Shown here: positions 1-8,178 of the stretch, one piece after another
How positions within the stretch are numbered: position 1 is the stretch's first letter
How the letters are laid out: the number at the start of each line of letters is the position of its first letter
Assembly: GCA_900119625.1 (NCBI GenBank)
Contig: FPKD01000001.1
Span: forward strand, 372,001-436,000
Direction of reading: 5' to 3'
Length of the DNA: 64,000 nt
Source of the DNA: Olsenella sp. kh2p3
GTDB taxonomy: Bacteria; Actinomycetota; Coriobacteriia; Coriobacteriales; Atopobiaceae
Position numbers and translations under genes: made by a program
Notes under the pieces: model-generated
Databases searched by the model: none
Seen by the model: the letters and a program-made list of their open reading frames with translations, nothing else
What the model was told of the DNA's origin: nothing

Positions 1-66
1 GGGCCAACTTCTCAAAAACTGCTAAAGAACGGAGGAGAGGAACTCGACCCCGCTGCCAGTCGCTGG

Positions 67-555
67 TCACACGTGCGTGTAGGCCAGGCGCTCGTCGCCG
101 TCGCGGCCAAGCTTGATGACGCCGCAGTACGAGAACCCCCTGCTGGCGAGAAGGCCCTGCATGGGCTTGTTGTCGCGATGCGTGTCCACACGAAGGTTGC
201 GTCCGTTCCTCAACGCCCAGTCGAGCATGGCGCCGCCAACACCCTGTCCCTGGCGCAGGACGGCAAAGCGGTGCACCAGGTCATAGGGCTCGTCATTTGG
301 CCAGGATCCCTCGTAGATGCGCGCGTAGTCGGGCTCCGGGCCAGGAAGGAACGCAAAGCAGCCGAGAACGTCATCGCACTCGTCCACACAGGCGCGCAGG
401 ACGCCCGTAGCGATGTCCTGCTCCACCAGCTCGCGCGGTGGAAAGCTATCACCCCATTGGTTGGGGTTGCCAGCCTCTCGCATGAACGCGCGTGCGCTCC
501 TGTAGACCGCAAGAACGTCCTCAAGGTCCGTCGGCGTTGCTGGACGTATGTGCAT
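67..555 (-). CDS. GNAT family N-acetyltransferase
   Basis: A 162-residue single-domain acetyltransferase of the GNAT fold. The N-terminal strand (MHIRPATPTDLEDVLAVY) and the acetyl-CoA loop near residues 102-107 (RQGQGVGGAM region, the Q/R-x-x-G-x-G/A pattern) are visible, followed by the typical C-terminal segment NKPMQGLLASRGF. It would transfer an acyl group from acyl-CoA to an amine; the substrate cannot be read from sequence. The ATG is preceded by GGGGAG at good spacing. It stands alone at the edge of the window, separated from xdhC by a palindrome, so a functional link to the selenium genes is not implied. Confidence 0.85.
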   Translation of the reverse strand: MHIRPATPTDLEDVLAVYRSARAFMREAGNPNQWGDSFPPRELVEQDIATGVLRACVDECDDVLGCFAFLPGPEPDYARIYEGSWPNDEPYDLVHRFAVLRQGQGVGGAMLDWALRNGRNLRVDTHRDNKPMQGLLASRGFSYCGVIKLGRDGDERLAYTHV

Positions 556-608
556 GGTCGCTCCCCAGGCATAGGCATTTGCTGCAAGCTATTGTAGCCG
601 TGGGGCCT

Positions 609-639
609 ATGAGACAAAGGGACTGTCCCTTTGTCTCAT
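609..639. repeat. 31-bp perfect palindrome, GAGACAAAGGGAC family, copy 1
   Basis: Arms ATGAGACAAAGGGAC and its exact complement flank a single central T. An extra half-copy (TTTGTCTCAT) follows directly. It lies just past the end of xdhC and may act as a transcription terminator or a mobile hairpin. Related copies are at 5807-5837, 23773-23803 and 28035-28063. Confidence 0.9.
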
Positions 640-658
640 TGCTTTGTCTCATTGCCCC

Positions 659-1687
659 CTAGTGCTGGTGCGGCCTCTCGGAAACGGGGCGCAGCTCCGC
701 GCGGCAGCGGATCATCTCCGCCGCAATCGAGATGGCGATCTCGGGGGGCGTCACCGCGAGGATGGGGTCACCAATGGGCAGGCGGATGCCCTCGTCGACC
801 CACGTGGGATCAACGCCGCGCTCCTTCAGAGTCTTGCGGGCAAGGGCCGCCTTACCCCTACTGCCAATGCAGCCCACATAGGCGGGGTGCACGCGCGCAA
901 CCTGCTCGAGCACGTCGATGTCCCAGGCGTGCCCGTGCGTGGTCACCACCGCGTAGTCACGCGAGGTCACCTGCACCTTCTCGGAGAGCTTCGTGAAGTC
1001 GCCGAGCACTACGCGCTCTGCCGCCGGGAAGTCGCCTGAGACTGCGACGCCCTCCCGGTCGTCGAAGACCACAACGCGAAAGCCCACGCTCGCGAGCACC
1101 GGCGTGAGGGCGCGTCCAACGTGGCCGCCACCAAAGATGTAGGCGATGGGGTCCGGACCGGCCGGCTCGGCGTAGGTCTTGGCCTCCTCGTCCCAGAGGG
1201 TCGTCTCTGTGGCGGCGCGCGGGTCTCCCTGTGGCAGCTCGTCGAGGTAGGAAAGCCCAACGGTGACGGACGCGGGGTCCGCCCAGTTCTCTGTAATCAC
1301 GAAGGGCCTGTCGGAGCGCAGGTGCTCCAGAAGCCCGCCCAGCACGTCCTTGGCGAACGCAGGCTCCCACAGATTCACGCCCACCAGGGCGTCGCCGCCG
1401 CAGGCCATGGCGGTCTTGGCGTGCGTCATCCACTCCAGCTGGTTGGGCTCCTCGCCTGCCAGCACGCGCTGGCACCTCTCCTGCATCTGCTGCTCGATGC
1501 GGCCACCGCCGATGGTGCCAAGCCAGGTTCCATCGGCGAGAAGCGCCATGCGCGCGCTCGCGCCACGCGGCATGGAGCCACGCGTGGCGAGGATGCTCGC
1601 GAGGGCGAACGCGCGCCCCTCCTTGGCCTCCCTCAAGAGGCGCCCCACAAACGCGATGTCACGCAGGGTCTCATGCGAGTCTGTCAT
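659..1687 (-). CDS. xdhC: XdhC/CoxI family molybdenum hydroxylase maturation protein
   Basis: 342 residues, the usual size for full-length XdhC. The N-terminal XdhC_CoxI domain carries IGGGR at 59-63 and MACGGDALV at 94-102. The C-terminal Rossmann domain has the nucleotide motif FGGGHVGRA at 185-193. In characterised relatives XdhC binds the molybdenum cofactor and promotes its sulfuration and insertion into xanthine dehydrogenase; here, as the last gene after selD, it probably handles the Se-modified cofactor for the hydroxylases at 28-32 kb and 42-45 kb. It follows selD after 51 bp and ends at the palindrome at 609-639. No other xdhC is seen beside the hydroxylase operons, so this copy probably serves both. 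Confidence 0.9.
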   Translation of the reverse strand: MTDSHETLRDIAFVGRLLREAKEGRAFALASILATRGSMPRGASARMALLADGTWLGTIGGGRIEQQMQERCQRVLAGEEPNQLEWMTHAKTAMACGGDALVGVNLWEPAFAKDVLGGLLEHLRSDRPFVITENWADPASVTVGLSYLDELPQGDPRAATETTLWDEEAKTYAEPAGPDPIAYIFGGGHVGRALTPVLASVGFRVVVFDDREGVAVSGDFPAAERVVLGDFTKLSEKVQVTSRDYAVVTTHGHAWDIDVLEQVARVHPAYVGCIGSRGKAALARKTLKERGVDPTWVDEGIRLPIGDPILAVTPPEIAISIAAEMIRCRAELRPVSERPHQH

Positions 1688-1738
1688 AGGGTTCTACCTG
1701 CCATTCGTTTGAATTCTCATGAGATGTCCCCGACGCTT

Positions 1739-2818
1739 CTACCCAGCGTAACTCAGCCGGATGCGCGGGCCGCCGTCATAGGCCTCCACACGGCCCATCA
1801 CGCGCGCGTCCGGAACGCGCCCGTCAGCGAGAAGGTCCGCAAGCAGCGAGTCCGCATCGTCCGCCGCAACGGAGACCAGAAGGCCACCCGAGGTCTCCGG
1901 GCAGAAGAGGAGGTCCGCAAGGTCCTGCGGCACGCCCGCCGCATCCACGGATGCCTCGGCAAAGTGGCGGTTGCGATACATTCCCGCAGGCAGGATGCCC
2001 AGACGCGCCCAGTCGCGCGCGTGGGCGAGAAGCGCCGGCGCACCGGCGTCAATCACCACACGAACGTCTGCGCCTTGGGCCATCTCCAGCGAATGGCCCA
2101 TGAGGCCAAAGCCTGTGACGTCGGTGGTCGCATGGACGTCGTGGCGCACGATCACGTCACGAGCCCAGCGGTTGAGGCACATCATCTGGCGCTCCGCCGC
2201 CGCGACGTCCGCGGGGTCTGCTAGGCCGCCCTTCTCGGCAGTGGTAATGACGCCCACGCCGAGCGCCTTGGTAAGCACAAGGACGTCACCTGGGCGCGCA
2301 CCCGAGTTGGTGAGCATGCGGTGCGGGTCCACAAAACCCGTGACCGCCAGGCCGTACTTGGGCTCCTCGTCGTAAATGCTATGCCCACCCACGATGGAGG
2401 CGCCGGCCTCGTAGACCTTCTCATAGCCGCCGCGCAGAATCTCGTGAACAACGTCGGAGGGCATGTCCTCGGGCACGGCCATCACGTTGAGCGCCACCTT
2501 GGGCTCGCCGCCCATGGCATAGACGTCCGAGAGCGCGTTGGTGGCGGCAATGGCGCCGTAGGTGTAGGGGTCATCGGCGATGGGCGGGAAGAAGTCGACC
2601 GTCTCCACAATGGCCACGTCATCCGTCACGCGGTAGACCGCCGCGTCATCCGACTTGTCAAACCCAACCAGGAGGTTGGGGTCGCGCTGGACCTTGATGT
2701 CCTTGAGGAGCTTGGCAAGCTCGCCCGCACCCACCTTGGCACCGCAGCCGGCGCACTCGGCAAGCTTGGTGAGCTTGACGTCGCTGCCACCAGCGGATGC
2801 CACGTTGTTCTCGGCCAT
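1739..2818 (-). CDS. selD: Selenide, water dikinase
   Basis: 359 residues, full length. It makes selenophosphate from selenide and ATP, the activated selenium donor. The glycine-rich N-terminus has the catalytic pair Cys25 and Lys28 (AGCGAKVG); the active residue is Cys, not selenocysteine, and the second Cys of the E. coli motif is Ala. The AIRS-type ATP-binding segments (DDAAVY and VETVDFFPPI) follow. A strong GGAGGG site precedes the ATG, and the start lies 2 bp from the end of yqeB, so the two are translationally coupled. No selA, selB or tRNA-Sec is present in the window; its partners here point to use of selenophosphate for the selenium-containing Mo cofactor rather than for selenocysteine. 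Confidence 0.97.
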   Translation of the reverse strand: MAENNVASAGGSDVKLTKLAECAGCGAKVGAGELAKLLKDIKVQRDPNLLVGFDKSDDAAVYRVTDDVAIVETVDFFPPIADDPYTYGAIAATNALSDVYAMGGEPKVALNVMAVPEDMPSDVVHEILRGGYEKVYEAGASIVGGHSIYDEEPKYGLAVTGFVDPHRMLTNSGARPGDVLVLTKALGVGVITTAEKGGLADPADVAAAERQMMCLNRWARDVIVRHDVHATTDVTGFGLMGHSLEMAQGADVRVVIDAGAPALLAHARDWARLGILPAGMYRNRHFAEASVDAAGVPQDLADLLFCPETSGGLLVSVAADDADSLLADLLADGRVPDARVMGRVEAYDGGPRIRLSYAG

Positions 2819-2820
2819 TG

Positions 2821-3627
2821 CTATCCCTCCAGCCTGTGCGAGAAGTGCAGCAGCGCCTCAAGGACGCCGCCTCCTACGGCGCGCGCCTTGTCGGAGACAC
2901 TGAAGCAGTGCCCCACCTTGCAGCGCGGGTCGATGTCTCCGGACTTCATGCCCTTGGTGACAGGGCAGCCCTCCTGCAGCAGGCCGCGCAGCACGCCGTC
3001 GATGGTTGCGTAGAGGGGCTCGCCAGAGACCTTGGCCAAAAGGTCGCCCTTCTTGACCTGGTCACCAATCTTTGCGATGGGCTCGAAGGGGCCGTCTGCC
3101 GGTGCGCGCAGCACGCGTTCGGTGGTGTAGCCACCAATGTTTCCCGGCACGCCGGTGTTGGGGATGGGCGAGCCGTCGTAGATAACGCGCCCCAGGTAGT
3201 GGCCGCGCTTGGTCTCGATGGCGGCATGGCAGTCCGCGCTGGAGTTCTCGCCCGCATGGAAGCCCGGACCCACGCCAATGACCACGGGCGCCATGTCCTT
3301 GGTGGTCCCCAGGTTCTCTTTGGCGAGAATTGCGTCGATAACTGCCTCGGGCGCAAGCTTGGGGATGCTCTCCCCCTTGGGGTCCACCAGCACGGCGATG
3401 GTACCTGTGGCCGCGACCTCGGCCGCCTCGGACGCGCTCTCGCAGCGCACCGCGCGGATGCCCTCGACCTCGGCCTCGCCAAGACGCACGGCCTCCGAGA
3501 AGCACACGGTGCGGCGCACCGAGGTTGGCACCGCCACGTCCAGCATCACGATGGACGCTCCCGAGCGGTGGAGCCTCACGGCAATGCCCGAGGCAATATC
3601 TCCCGCCCCTCTCACAACAACCAGCAT
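2821..3627 (-). CDS. yqeB: Selenium-dependent molybdenum cofactor biosynthesis protein YqeB
   Basis: 268 residues, EF2563/YqeB family, a genomic marker of the selenium-dependent molybdenum hydroxylase trait. The N-terminal dinucleotide-binding motif RGAGDIASG (6-14) is diagnostic. The C-terminal half carries segments resembling biotinyl/lipoyl-type folds (DQVKKGDLLAKVSGEPL). The ATG at 3627 is chosen over an upstream in-frame TTG because GGAGGGGGAG sits directly before it and would otherwise be coding. It is tightly packed between the DUF3343 gene and selD. The biochemical step is not established; family context supports a role in maturing the Se-Mo cofactor. Confidence 0.93.
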   Translation of the reverse strand: MLVVVRGAGDIASGIAVRLHRSGASIVMLDVAVPTSVRRTVCFSEAVRLGEAEVEGIRAVRCESASEAAEVAATGTIAVLVDPKGESIPKLAPEAVIDAILAKENLGTTKDMAPVVIGVGPGFHAGENSSADCHAAIETKRGHYLGRVIYDGSPIPNTGVPGNIGGYTTERVLRAPADGPFEPIAKIGDQVKKGDLLAKVSGEPLYATIDGVLRGLLQEGCPVTKGMKSGDIDPRCKVGHCFSVSDKARAVGGGVLEALLHFSHRLEG

Positions 3628-3661
3628 GTCTCCCCCTCCGTCCAACTAGGAGCAGACGCCC

Positions 3662-3901
3662 CTAGAGTTCTAGCTCGTATAATCCGGCACAGGTAAAGCG
3701 GCCCTTTGCGAGCCGCTCGAAGTCGCCGCGCGCCTCAGGCGGCATGGACCAGGCAAGCCCGCAGTCCGCGCGGATGCTCACGGGCGTTGGGATAATCCTT
3801 CCCGCGACGCCCGCCTCCTTGCAGGCAGCCTCGCAGGCCAGCGCCTCGTGCGTCGAGTCAAACGACGCAACAACGCGTGGCTCGCGCCTATGACGTGGCA
3901 T
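3662..3901 (-). CDS. DUF3343 putative selenium/sulfur carrier protein
   Basis: A 79-residue protein of the DUF3343 family, small carrier-like proteins found with YedF and the selenium-linked desulfurase. The conserved C-terminal Cys-Gly (ADCGLAW) and the N-terminal VASFDSTHEAL strand-helix are visible. The ATG at 3901 lies inside the end of the upstream desulfurase gene (14-bp overlap), which indicates translational coupling. The likely role, inferred from family context, is to relay selenide or persulfide-bound selenium from the desulfurase toward SelD. Confidence 0.85.
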   Translation of the reverse strand: MPRHRREPRVVASFDSTHEALACEAACKEAGVAGRIIPTPVSIRADCGLAWSMPPEARGDFERLAKGRFTCAGLYELEL

Positions 3902-5087
3902 CGTCGTCGCCCTCCCCCTCTGCGGACAGCTCAGCAAGGGCGGAAAGCGCCACATCCACGTCCTTCTCAGTGGTAAAGCACCCAAACGAGAAGCGCACGA
4001 CGCCCGTGTCCTGCGTACCCAGCGCCCGATGCATGCGCGGCGCGCAATGGCCGCCCGCGCGCACGGCGATGTCGTAGTCGTGGCCGAGGGCGTCTGCGAC
4101 CTCGGAAGAGTCCCAGCTAGGCAGGTTCACGCTCACAACCGGCGCGTGGTCAAAGCCGGGGTCGAGAAGCCCCTCCTCCGTTGCCGGGAAGTCGCCATAG
4201 ACCGTGGCGCCCGCGCGGCGCGCACCCGTCACGAAGCGCCTCACGAGCGCGAGGTCGTGGGCGTGGATGGTGTTGAGGCCCTTCTCGGCAATCCATGCCG
4301 CCGCAGCCGAGAGGCCAGCAATGCCATGGCCGTTGAGCGTGCCAGCCTCCAGGTGCTCGGGGTAGCCCGCGGGCTGGCCCTCCTCGAAGGAGAGCACGCC
4401 CGTGCCGCCGCGCAGCACCGGGTGAACGTCCACGCCTGACGCCACGGCTAGGCCGCCCGTGCCCTGCGGCCCCATGAGGGCCTTGTGCCCCGTGAAGGCC
4501 ACGAGGTCAATGCCCAGCTCGTCCATGCAGATGGGGCGAGCACCCGCCGTCTGCGCGCAGTCGAGAAGCACCGGCGCCCCCACGCCATGCGCCGCCTTGA
4601 CCACGCGCACCAGCTCCTCGCGTGAGAGGACGTTGCCCGTGAGGTTCGAGGCATGCGTGAGGCACACGAGGCTCGTGCCAGGAACGATGGCGTTTACCAG
4701 GGCATCTACGTCCAGCACGCCGCGGCGGTCCGCTGGCGCGAAGCTGAGCGTCACGCCCCTCTCGTCCCGCAGACGATAGAGCGGCCGCAGGATGGAGTTG
4801 TGGTCCCAGTCCGTTGCCACCACGCGCCCGCCGTCGGGCACCGTGCCCAGGATGGCCATGTTGAGCGCCTCGGTGGCGTTGGCGGCAAAGACCAGCCGCT
4901 CGGGGTGGCCAAAGCCGAGAAGCGCCGAGACCCGCTCCCGCGCAACGGCAATGGAGCGGGCTGCGGCAAGCTCGGATTCGTGGACGCCGCGGCCGCACGA
5001 GCCAAAGGTGCGCAGGGCGTCCGCGACGGCGTCAATCACGCACTCGGGACGCTGGTACGACGTGGCGGCGCAGTTGAGGTAGATCAT
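3888..5087 (-). CDS. Selenium metabolism-linked cysteine desulfurase (class V aminotransferase)
   Basis: 399 residues, fold-type I PLP enzyme of the SufS/CsdA-like group. The PLP lysine is Lys202 in TGHKALMGP; the cofactor-stacking region is LLDCAQTAG. The catalytic Cys348 lies in RAGGHCAPRMH, the short-loop form typical of type II desulfurases and selenocysteine lyases. It would mobilise sulfur or selenium from Cys/Sec. The start MIYLNCAATS is chosen over an upstream ATG because the family begins there; this leaves 16 bp after yedF. Its location in the yedF-yqeB-selD operon assigns it to selenium delivery rather than to Fe-S assembly. Confidence 0.93.
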   Translation of the reverse strand: MIYLNCAATSYQRPECVIDAVADALRTFGSCGRGVHESELAAARSIAVARERVSALLGFGHPERLVFAANATEALNMAILGTVPDGGRVVATDWDHNSILRPLYRLRDERGVTLSFAPADRRGVLDVDALVNAIVPGTSLVCLTHASNLTGNVLSREELVRVVKAAHGVGAPVLLDCAQTAGARPICMDELGIDLVAFTGHKALMGPQGTGGLAVASGVDVHPVLRGGTGVLSFEEGQPAGYPEHLEAGTLNGHGIAGLSAAAAWIAEKGLNTIHAHDLALVRRFVTGARRAGATVYGDFPATEEGLLDPGFDHAPVVSVNLPSWDSSEVADALGHDYDIAVRAGGHCAPRMHRALGTQDTGVVRFSFGCFTTEKDVDVALSALAELSAEGEGDDDATS

Positions 5088-5103
5088 GGTGCAGGCCTTG
5101 TCG

Positions 5104-5715
5104 CTACAGCGTGGTGACGCCCGGCTCGCCGGCCATGACCTTGGCAATCTCGTACAGGTTGGTCACGCCACCCACGGCGAGCTTCTCACGGATGCCATAG
5201 AAGTCGAGGCAGGTGCCGCAGGTGAGGATTGTAGTGCCGCGGCTCTCAAGCTCCTTGATGTCCTCGAGCGACTCCGAGCCCTCGCAGGTAAGGTGCGCGC
5301 CGCCGTTGAAAAAGATCATCTTCTTGGGGACGGACTCGCCGTGCGCCAGTGCGTAGATGAGGCCCTTCATGAGGATGTGGCCGAGCTTCTCGTCACCGCG
5401 ACCCATGGTGTCGGTGTCCACGGCAATGACGGAGGCGCCGGTGGCGGGCAGGTCGCAGAAGGCCTGAGCCTCGGAGGCGGCATTCTCGGAAGCGCTCACC
5501 TCACCGCGCGGGGTGAGGGTAAGGGTGGTCTCGTCACCAGATGCGGTGGTAGTGAGGTCGCAGTTCTTCTCAGCCGCCAGACGCGTGAGGTTACCCAGGG
5601 CAACAGAGTCGTTGACAACGACCTCGAGAGACTCGCCGGCTGCGAGCTTGGGCAAAGCCTCCAGCGTGAGCACGACGGGCTTGGGGCAGGTGAGGTTGCG
5701 TGCATCGATCTTCAT
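5104..5715 (-). CDS. yedF: Sulfurtransferase-like selenium metabolism protein YedF
   Basis: 203 residues in two parts. The N-terminal TusA/SirA-like domain carries the invariant CPKP at 10-13. The C-terminal DsrE-like domain (about 95-203) contains Cys166 and Cys169 in TCGTC, a plausible persulfide or perselenide relay. This two-domain YedF occurs with SelD in the labile-selenium trait. It is the first gene of the minus-strand selenium operon, transcribed from the spacer 5716-5908 it shares with divergent yqeC. Function (Se trafficking) is inferred from conserved neighbours. Confidence 0.93.
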   Translation of the reverse strand: MKIDARNLTCPKPVVLTLEALPKLAAGESLEVVVNDSVALGNLTRLAAEKNCDLTTTASGDETTLTLTPRGEVSASENAASEAQAFCDLPATGASVIAVDTDTMGRGDEKLGHILMKGLIYALAHGESVPKKMIFFNGGAHLTCEGSESLEDIKELESRGTTILTCGTCLDFYGIREKLAVGGVTNLYEIAKVMAGEPGVTTL

Positions 5716-5806
5716 GGTGACTCCAATCTGTTTGCCGGCGGAGCGCTGCGACTGATGTCAGACGACGTCGGGCGTTAACCACACAAGTGTATAACGTTGG
5801 GCCGAA

Positions 5807-5877
5807 ATGAGACAAAAGGACAGTCCCTTTGTCTCATCCGGTATGCTATGGGACAAGGGAAACTCCCTCTGTCTCAC
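5807..5877. repeat. Two hairpins of the GAGACAAAGGGAC family, copy 2
   Basis: 5807-5837 has arms ATGAGACAAAAGGAC / GTCCCTTTGTCTCAT around one base, with one mismatch in the arm. A second, more degenerate palindrome (ATGGGACAAGGGA / TCCCTCTGTCTCAC) lies at 5848-5877. Both occupy the divergent yedF-yqeC spacer, so they may influence or separate the two promoters. Confidence 0.85.
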
Positions 5878-5908
5878 TAGAGCATATGACTTTTTGTAAG
5901 GGTTCCTC

Positions 5909-6616
5909 ATGAATCTTGCGGATTTGCTGCGAACGGATAGCGGCGTTCTATCAGTGGTCGGCAGCGGGGGCAAGTCGACCCTCGTGAATGAGCTGGCGCG
6001 CGAGCTGGGATGCACCGTGGTCATCGCCACGTCCACGCATATGCTGGCGCCTGAGGGCTGCCCGCTCCTGCTTGATCCCACGGAGCTCGACGTGGAGCAG
6101 GCGCTCTGGTACACCCGCGTGGTCTGCGTGGGGACCCGTGCTCCGGGCGCAGAGGGAGCTGCCGGAAAGCTGTGCGCGCCGTCGCTTGGCTTTGGCACGC
6201 TCGCCGTGCTTGCCGACCGCGTGCTTGTCGAGGCAGATGGCGCACGCAGGCTGCCCCACAAGGCACACGCTGCACACGAGCCCGTGATCCCCGCCGAGAG
6301 CAGCCAGACCATCCAGGTGGTGGGGGCGTCTGGCTTTGGTGGACGCGTGGGCGAAGTTGTGCATCGGCCGGAGCTCATGTGCGCGGCCGTGGGCTGCTCC
6401 GCGAGCGACGAGTGCACGCCCGAGCTGTACGCGCGCTTTGTTGCTGCAGAGCACGCGGCTGGCGTGGTGCGCGCGGACGACATCGTGGTGAACCAGGCCG
6501 ATGACCAGGCCGGCATTGAGCTTGCCGTGCGGTTTGCCGCCGAGCTGCGCGCGTACGGGGACGAGACGCCCGTCGCTGCCGGCTCCGTGCGCGAGCACTG
6601 CCTGGAGCGAGTGTAG
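5909..6616 (+). CDS. yqeC: Selenium cofactor biosynthesis protein YqeC
   Basis: 235 residues. The P-loop-like motif GSGGKST (18-24) opens the protein, followed by ATSTHM and an acidic VEADGAR segment, both hallmarks of the putative YqeC family that accompanies YqeB and SelD. It is read divergently from the yedF operon. AAGGG precedes the ATG. The family is predicted to act with YqeB and MocA on the Mo cofactor of selenium-dependent hydroxylases; its exact reaction is unknown. The spacer just before it holds ACTTTTTGT (about 5889-5897), a partial match to the purine-regulon motif, too weak to call. Confidence 0.92.
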   Translation: MNLADLLRTDSGVLSVVGSGGKSTLVNELARELGCTVVIATSTHMLAPEGCPLLLDPTELDVEQALWYTRVVCVGTRAPGAEGAAGKLCAPSLGFGTLAVLADRVLVEADGARRLPHKAHAAHEPVIPAESSQTIQVVGASGFGGRVGEVVHRPELMCAAVGCSASDECTPELYARFVAAEHAAGVVRADDIVVNQADDQAGIELAVRFAAELRAYGDETPVAAGSVREHCLERV

Positions 6617-6709
6617 CGCGAGGCCGGTTCCGCGGGCGCTTCTCGACGCGGGGCTTCTCGGCCCGCAAGCTCTTCTCGGTGCGGGGGCTTCTCGGCCCTG
6701 GTCTCCCAG

Positions 6710-6810
6710 AAACCCGCGGCTTAATAGCAGTTAGCCTCGTGCGTCGCTGAGAGAGTCCGCAGGTAGACGGCTTGCGGCCTTTACGGAGGGTGCTATTAAG
6801 TCGCAGGTTT
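6710..6810. repeat. About 100-bp intergenic element with terminal inverted repeats, copy 1
   Basis: The left end AAACCCGCGGCTTAATAGCA (6710-6729) and the complement of the right end (6791-6810) match at 18 of 20 positions. The interior holds CCGCAGGTAGACGG (6757-6770). A second copy in the opposite orientation is at 14674-14773. No ORF fits inside, so it is a MITE-like or structured repeat. Confidence 0.75.
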
Positions 6811-6890
6811 GCCAAGAGAGGGGCGGAGCGAGGGGGCGTTTCGGACGCAGCGGGAAGCCCTGCCGTAAAGCCAGCGGGGCCCAATAGGGC

Positions 6891-7463
6891 CTACGCCCCA
6901 GCGGGCAGACAGCACACAATCACAACGCTCACGACGCCGATGAGCGCCAGCGGCACGCACCCGTCGACAAACGACGGCAGCGGCTCGAGCCGGTAGTAGA
7001 GCACGTAGCACACCAGGCTCACGACAAAACCCACCACGGCAAGCGCCGCTACCAGCGCCGACACGCCGGTCTGACCCGCGCCCCCAAGCGCCAGCGCGCA
7101 GCAGGCTTCCATGCCAAGCCACGCCACAAAGAGCACCAGCTCGGTAGTGGGTTGCCGCTGGAACACGCGCTGTGTGACGCCGAGAAGCACCAGGTAGAGA
7201 ATAACGGCACCAACCAGGCACCCAACCACAACCCTCGTGGGCGCAAGCTCGGCCGCTCCTCCGCAGATGCGCGTGGCCCCAAGCAAGCCGCATGCCACCG
7301 CGCCGAGAATGGCCACGATGCCGATGGTCCTCAACGCCCCGTGCGCAGAGCCGCCGCTCACCTTGGGCCAGAAGAAGATGGCCCACCAGGCAAGATACAG
7401 GGCACAGCACGCAGCCATGAGCGCGTGCCCCTGCCTCATCTGCTCAAACGCAATGGCATCCAC
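6891..7463 (-). CDS. Hypothetical multi-pass membrane protein
   Basis: 190 residues with about six hydrophobic segments: ALMAACCALYLAWWAIFFW, IGIVAILGAVACGLLG, VVVGCLVGAVILYLVLLG, LVLFVAWLGMEACCALALG, ALVAALAVVGFVVSLVCYVL and VPLALIGVVSVVIVCCL. No family was recognised. A GTG at 7463 is chosen because GGGGAGG lies five bases upstream; the in-frame ATG further upstream lacks a comparable site. It is a single gene between the yqeC spacer repeats and the ridA terminator, with no visible operon partner. Confidence 0.7.
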   Translation of the reverse strand: MDAIAFEQMRQGHALMAACCALYLAWWAIFFWPKVSGGSAHGALRTIGIVAILGAVACGLLGATRICGGAAELAPTRVVVGCLVGAVILYLVLLGVTQRVFQRQPTTELVLFVAWLGMEACCALALGGAGQTGVSALVAALAVVGFVVSLVCYVLYYRLEPLPSFVDGCVPLALIGVVSVVIVCCLPAGA

Positions 7464-7624
7464 AATGGCCTCCCCTAACAAATGCCGCGGAGTATCGCCT
7501 AGAGAACCTCGAAACATCTCGATAATAGCTCTGCTCAGCAGAAGTGCTCTCTAGCTGCTATGTTGTCGGATTTCGCGATTCTTGTTGTCACTTTCCGCGA
7601 TTCAAAGCCGTCCCACACGCCGAG

Positions 7625-7665
7625 AAAAACGGGCGGCGCCAGCACCAGCCAGCACCGCCCGCCTT
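7625..7665 (-). terminator. Intrinsic terminator after ridA
   Basis: On the minus strand a GC-rich stem (GGCGGGCGG ... CCGCCCG) is followed by TTTTT. It closes the ygeY-to-ridA transcription unit. Confidence 0.75.
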
Positions 7666-7694
7666 GGGGGGCAATACTACTGAACGGACCAGAC

Positions 7695-8075
7695 CTACAC
7701 CCTTGCGACGGCCTTGATCTCGACCTTGCCGCCACCGGGGAGCGCAGCCACCTGGAACGCCGCACGCGCGGGATACGGGGCCTCAAAGAACTCGGCGTAG
7801 ATCTCGTTCATGGCGCCAAACTCGTTGATGTCTGCGAGAAGGACGGTGGTCTCGACCACGTCGGCCATGGAGGCGCCGGCGGCCTCGAGGATGTTCTTCA
7901 GGTTGGTCAGGCTCTGGCGGGTCTGGCTCTGGATGTCATCGCCGGCGAGCTTGCCGGTGGCAGGATCGATGCCCAGCTGGCCGGACACGTTGATGGACCC
8001 GTTGGACACAACGCCGGCAGAGTAGGGGCCAAGCGCCTTGGGAGCCTTGTCGGTGACGATTGCGGTCTTGCTCAT
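7695..8075 (-). CDS. ridA: RidA family enamine/imine deaminase
   Basis: 126 residues, the normal RidA/YjgF length. The conserved Arg104 (YPARAAFQV) and Glu119 (GGKVEIKAVA) of the active-site cleft are present, and GPYSAG near the N-terminus is typical. The MSKTAIVTD start has a good ribosome site; an earlier in-frame ATG adds residues not seen in the family. RidA hydrolyses reactive 2-aminoacrylate-type enamines. That fits this neighbourhood well: the product of diaminopropionate ammonia-lyase (ygeX, 22-23 kb) is an aminoacrylate intermediate on the way to pyruvate. It is the last gene of the ygeY operon. Confidence 0.93.
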   Translation of the reverse strand: MSKTAIVTDKAPKALGPYSAGVVSNGSINVSGQLGIDPATGKLAGDDIQSQTRQSLTNLKNILEAAGASMADVVETTVLLADINEFGAMNEIYAEFFEAPYPARAAFQVAALPGGGKVEIKAVARV

Positions 8076-8178
8076 GAGAAACTCCTTCACTTCTTGCCCG
8101 CTCACGCGGACGGCCAATGGATGAGAGAACAGGGGGACGAGACGCCCGCGGCAATCGCGCCCGCATCGGCGCGCGTCT

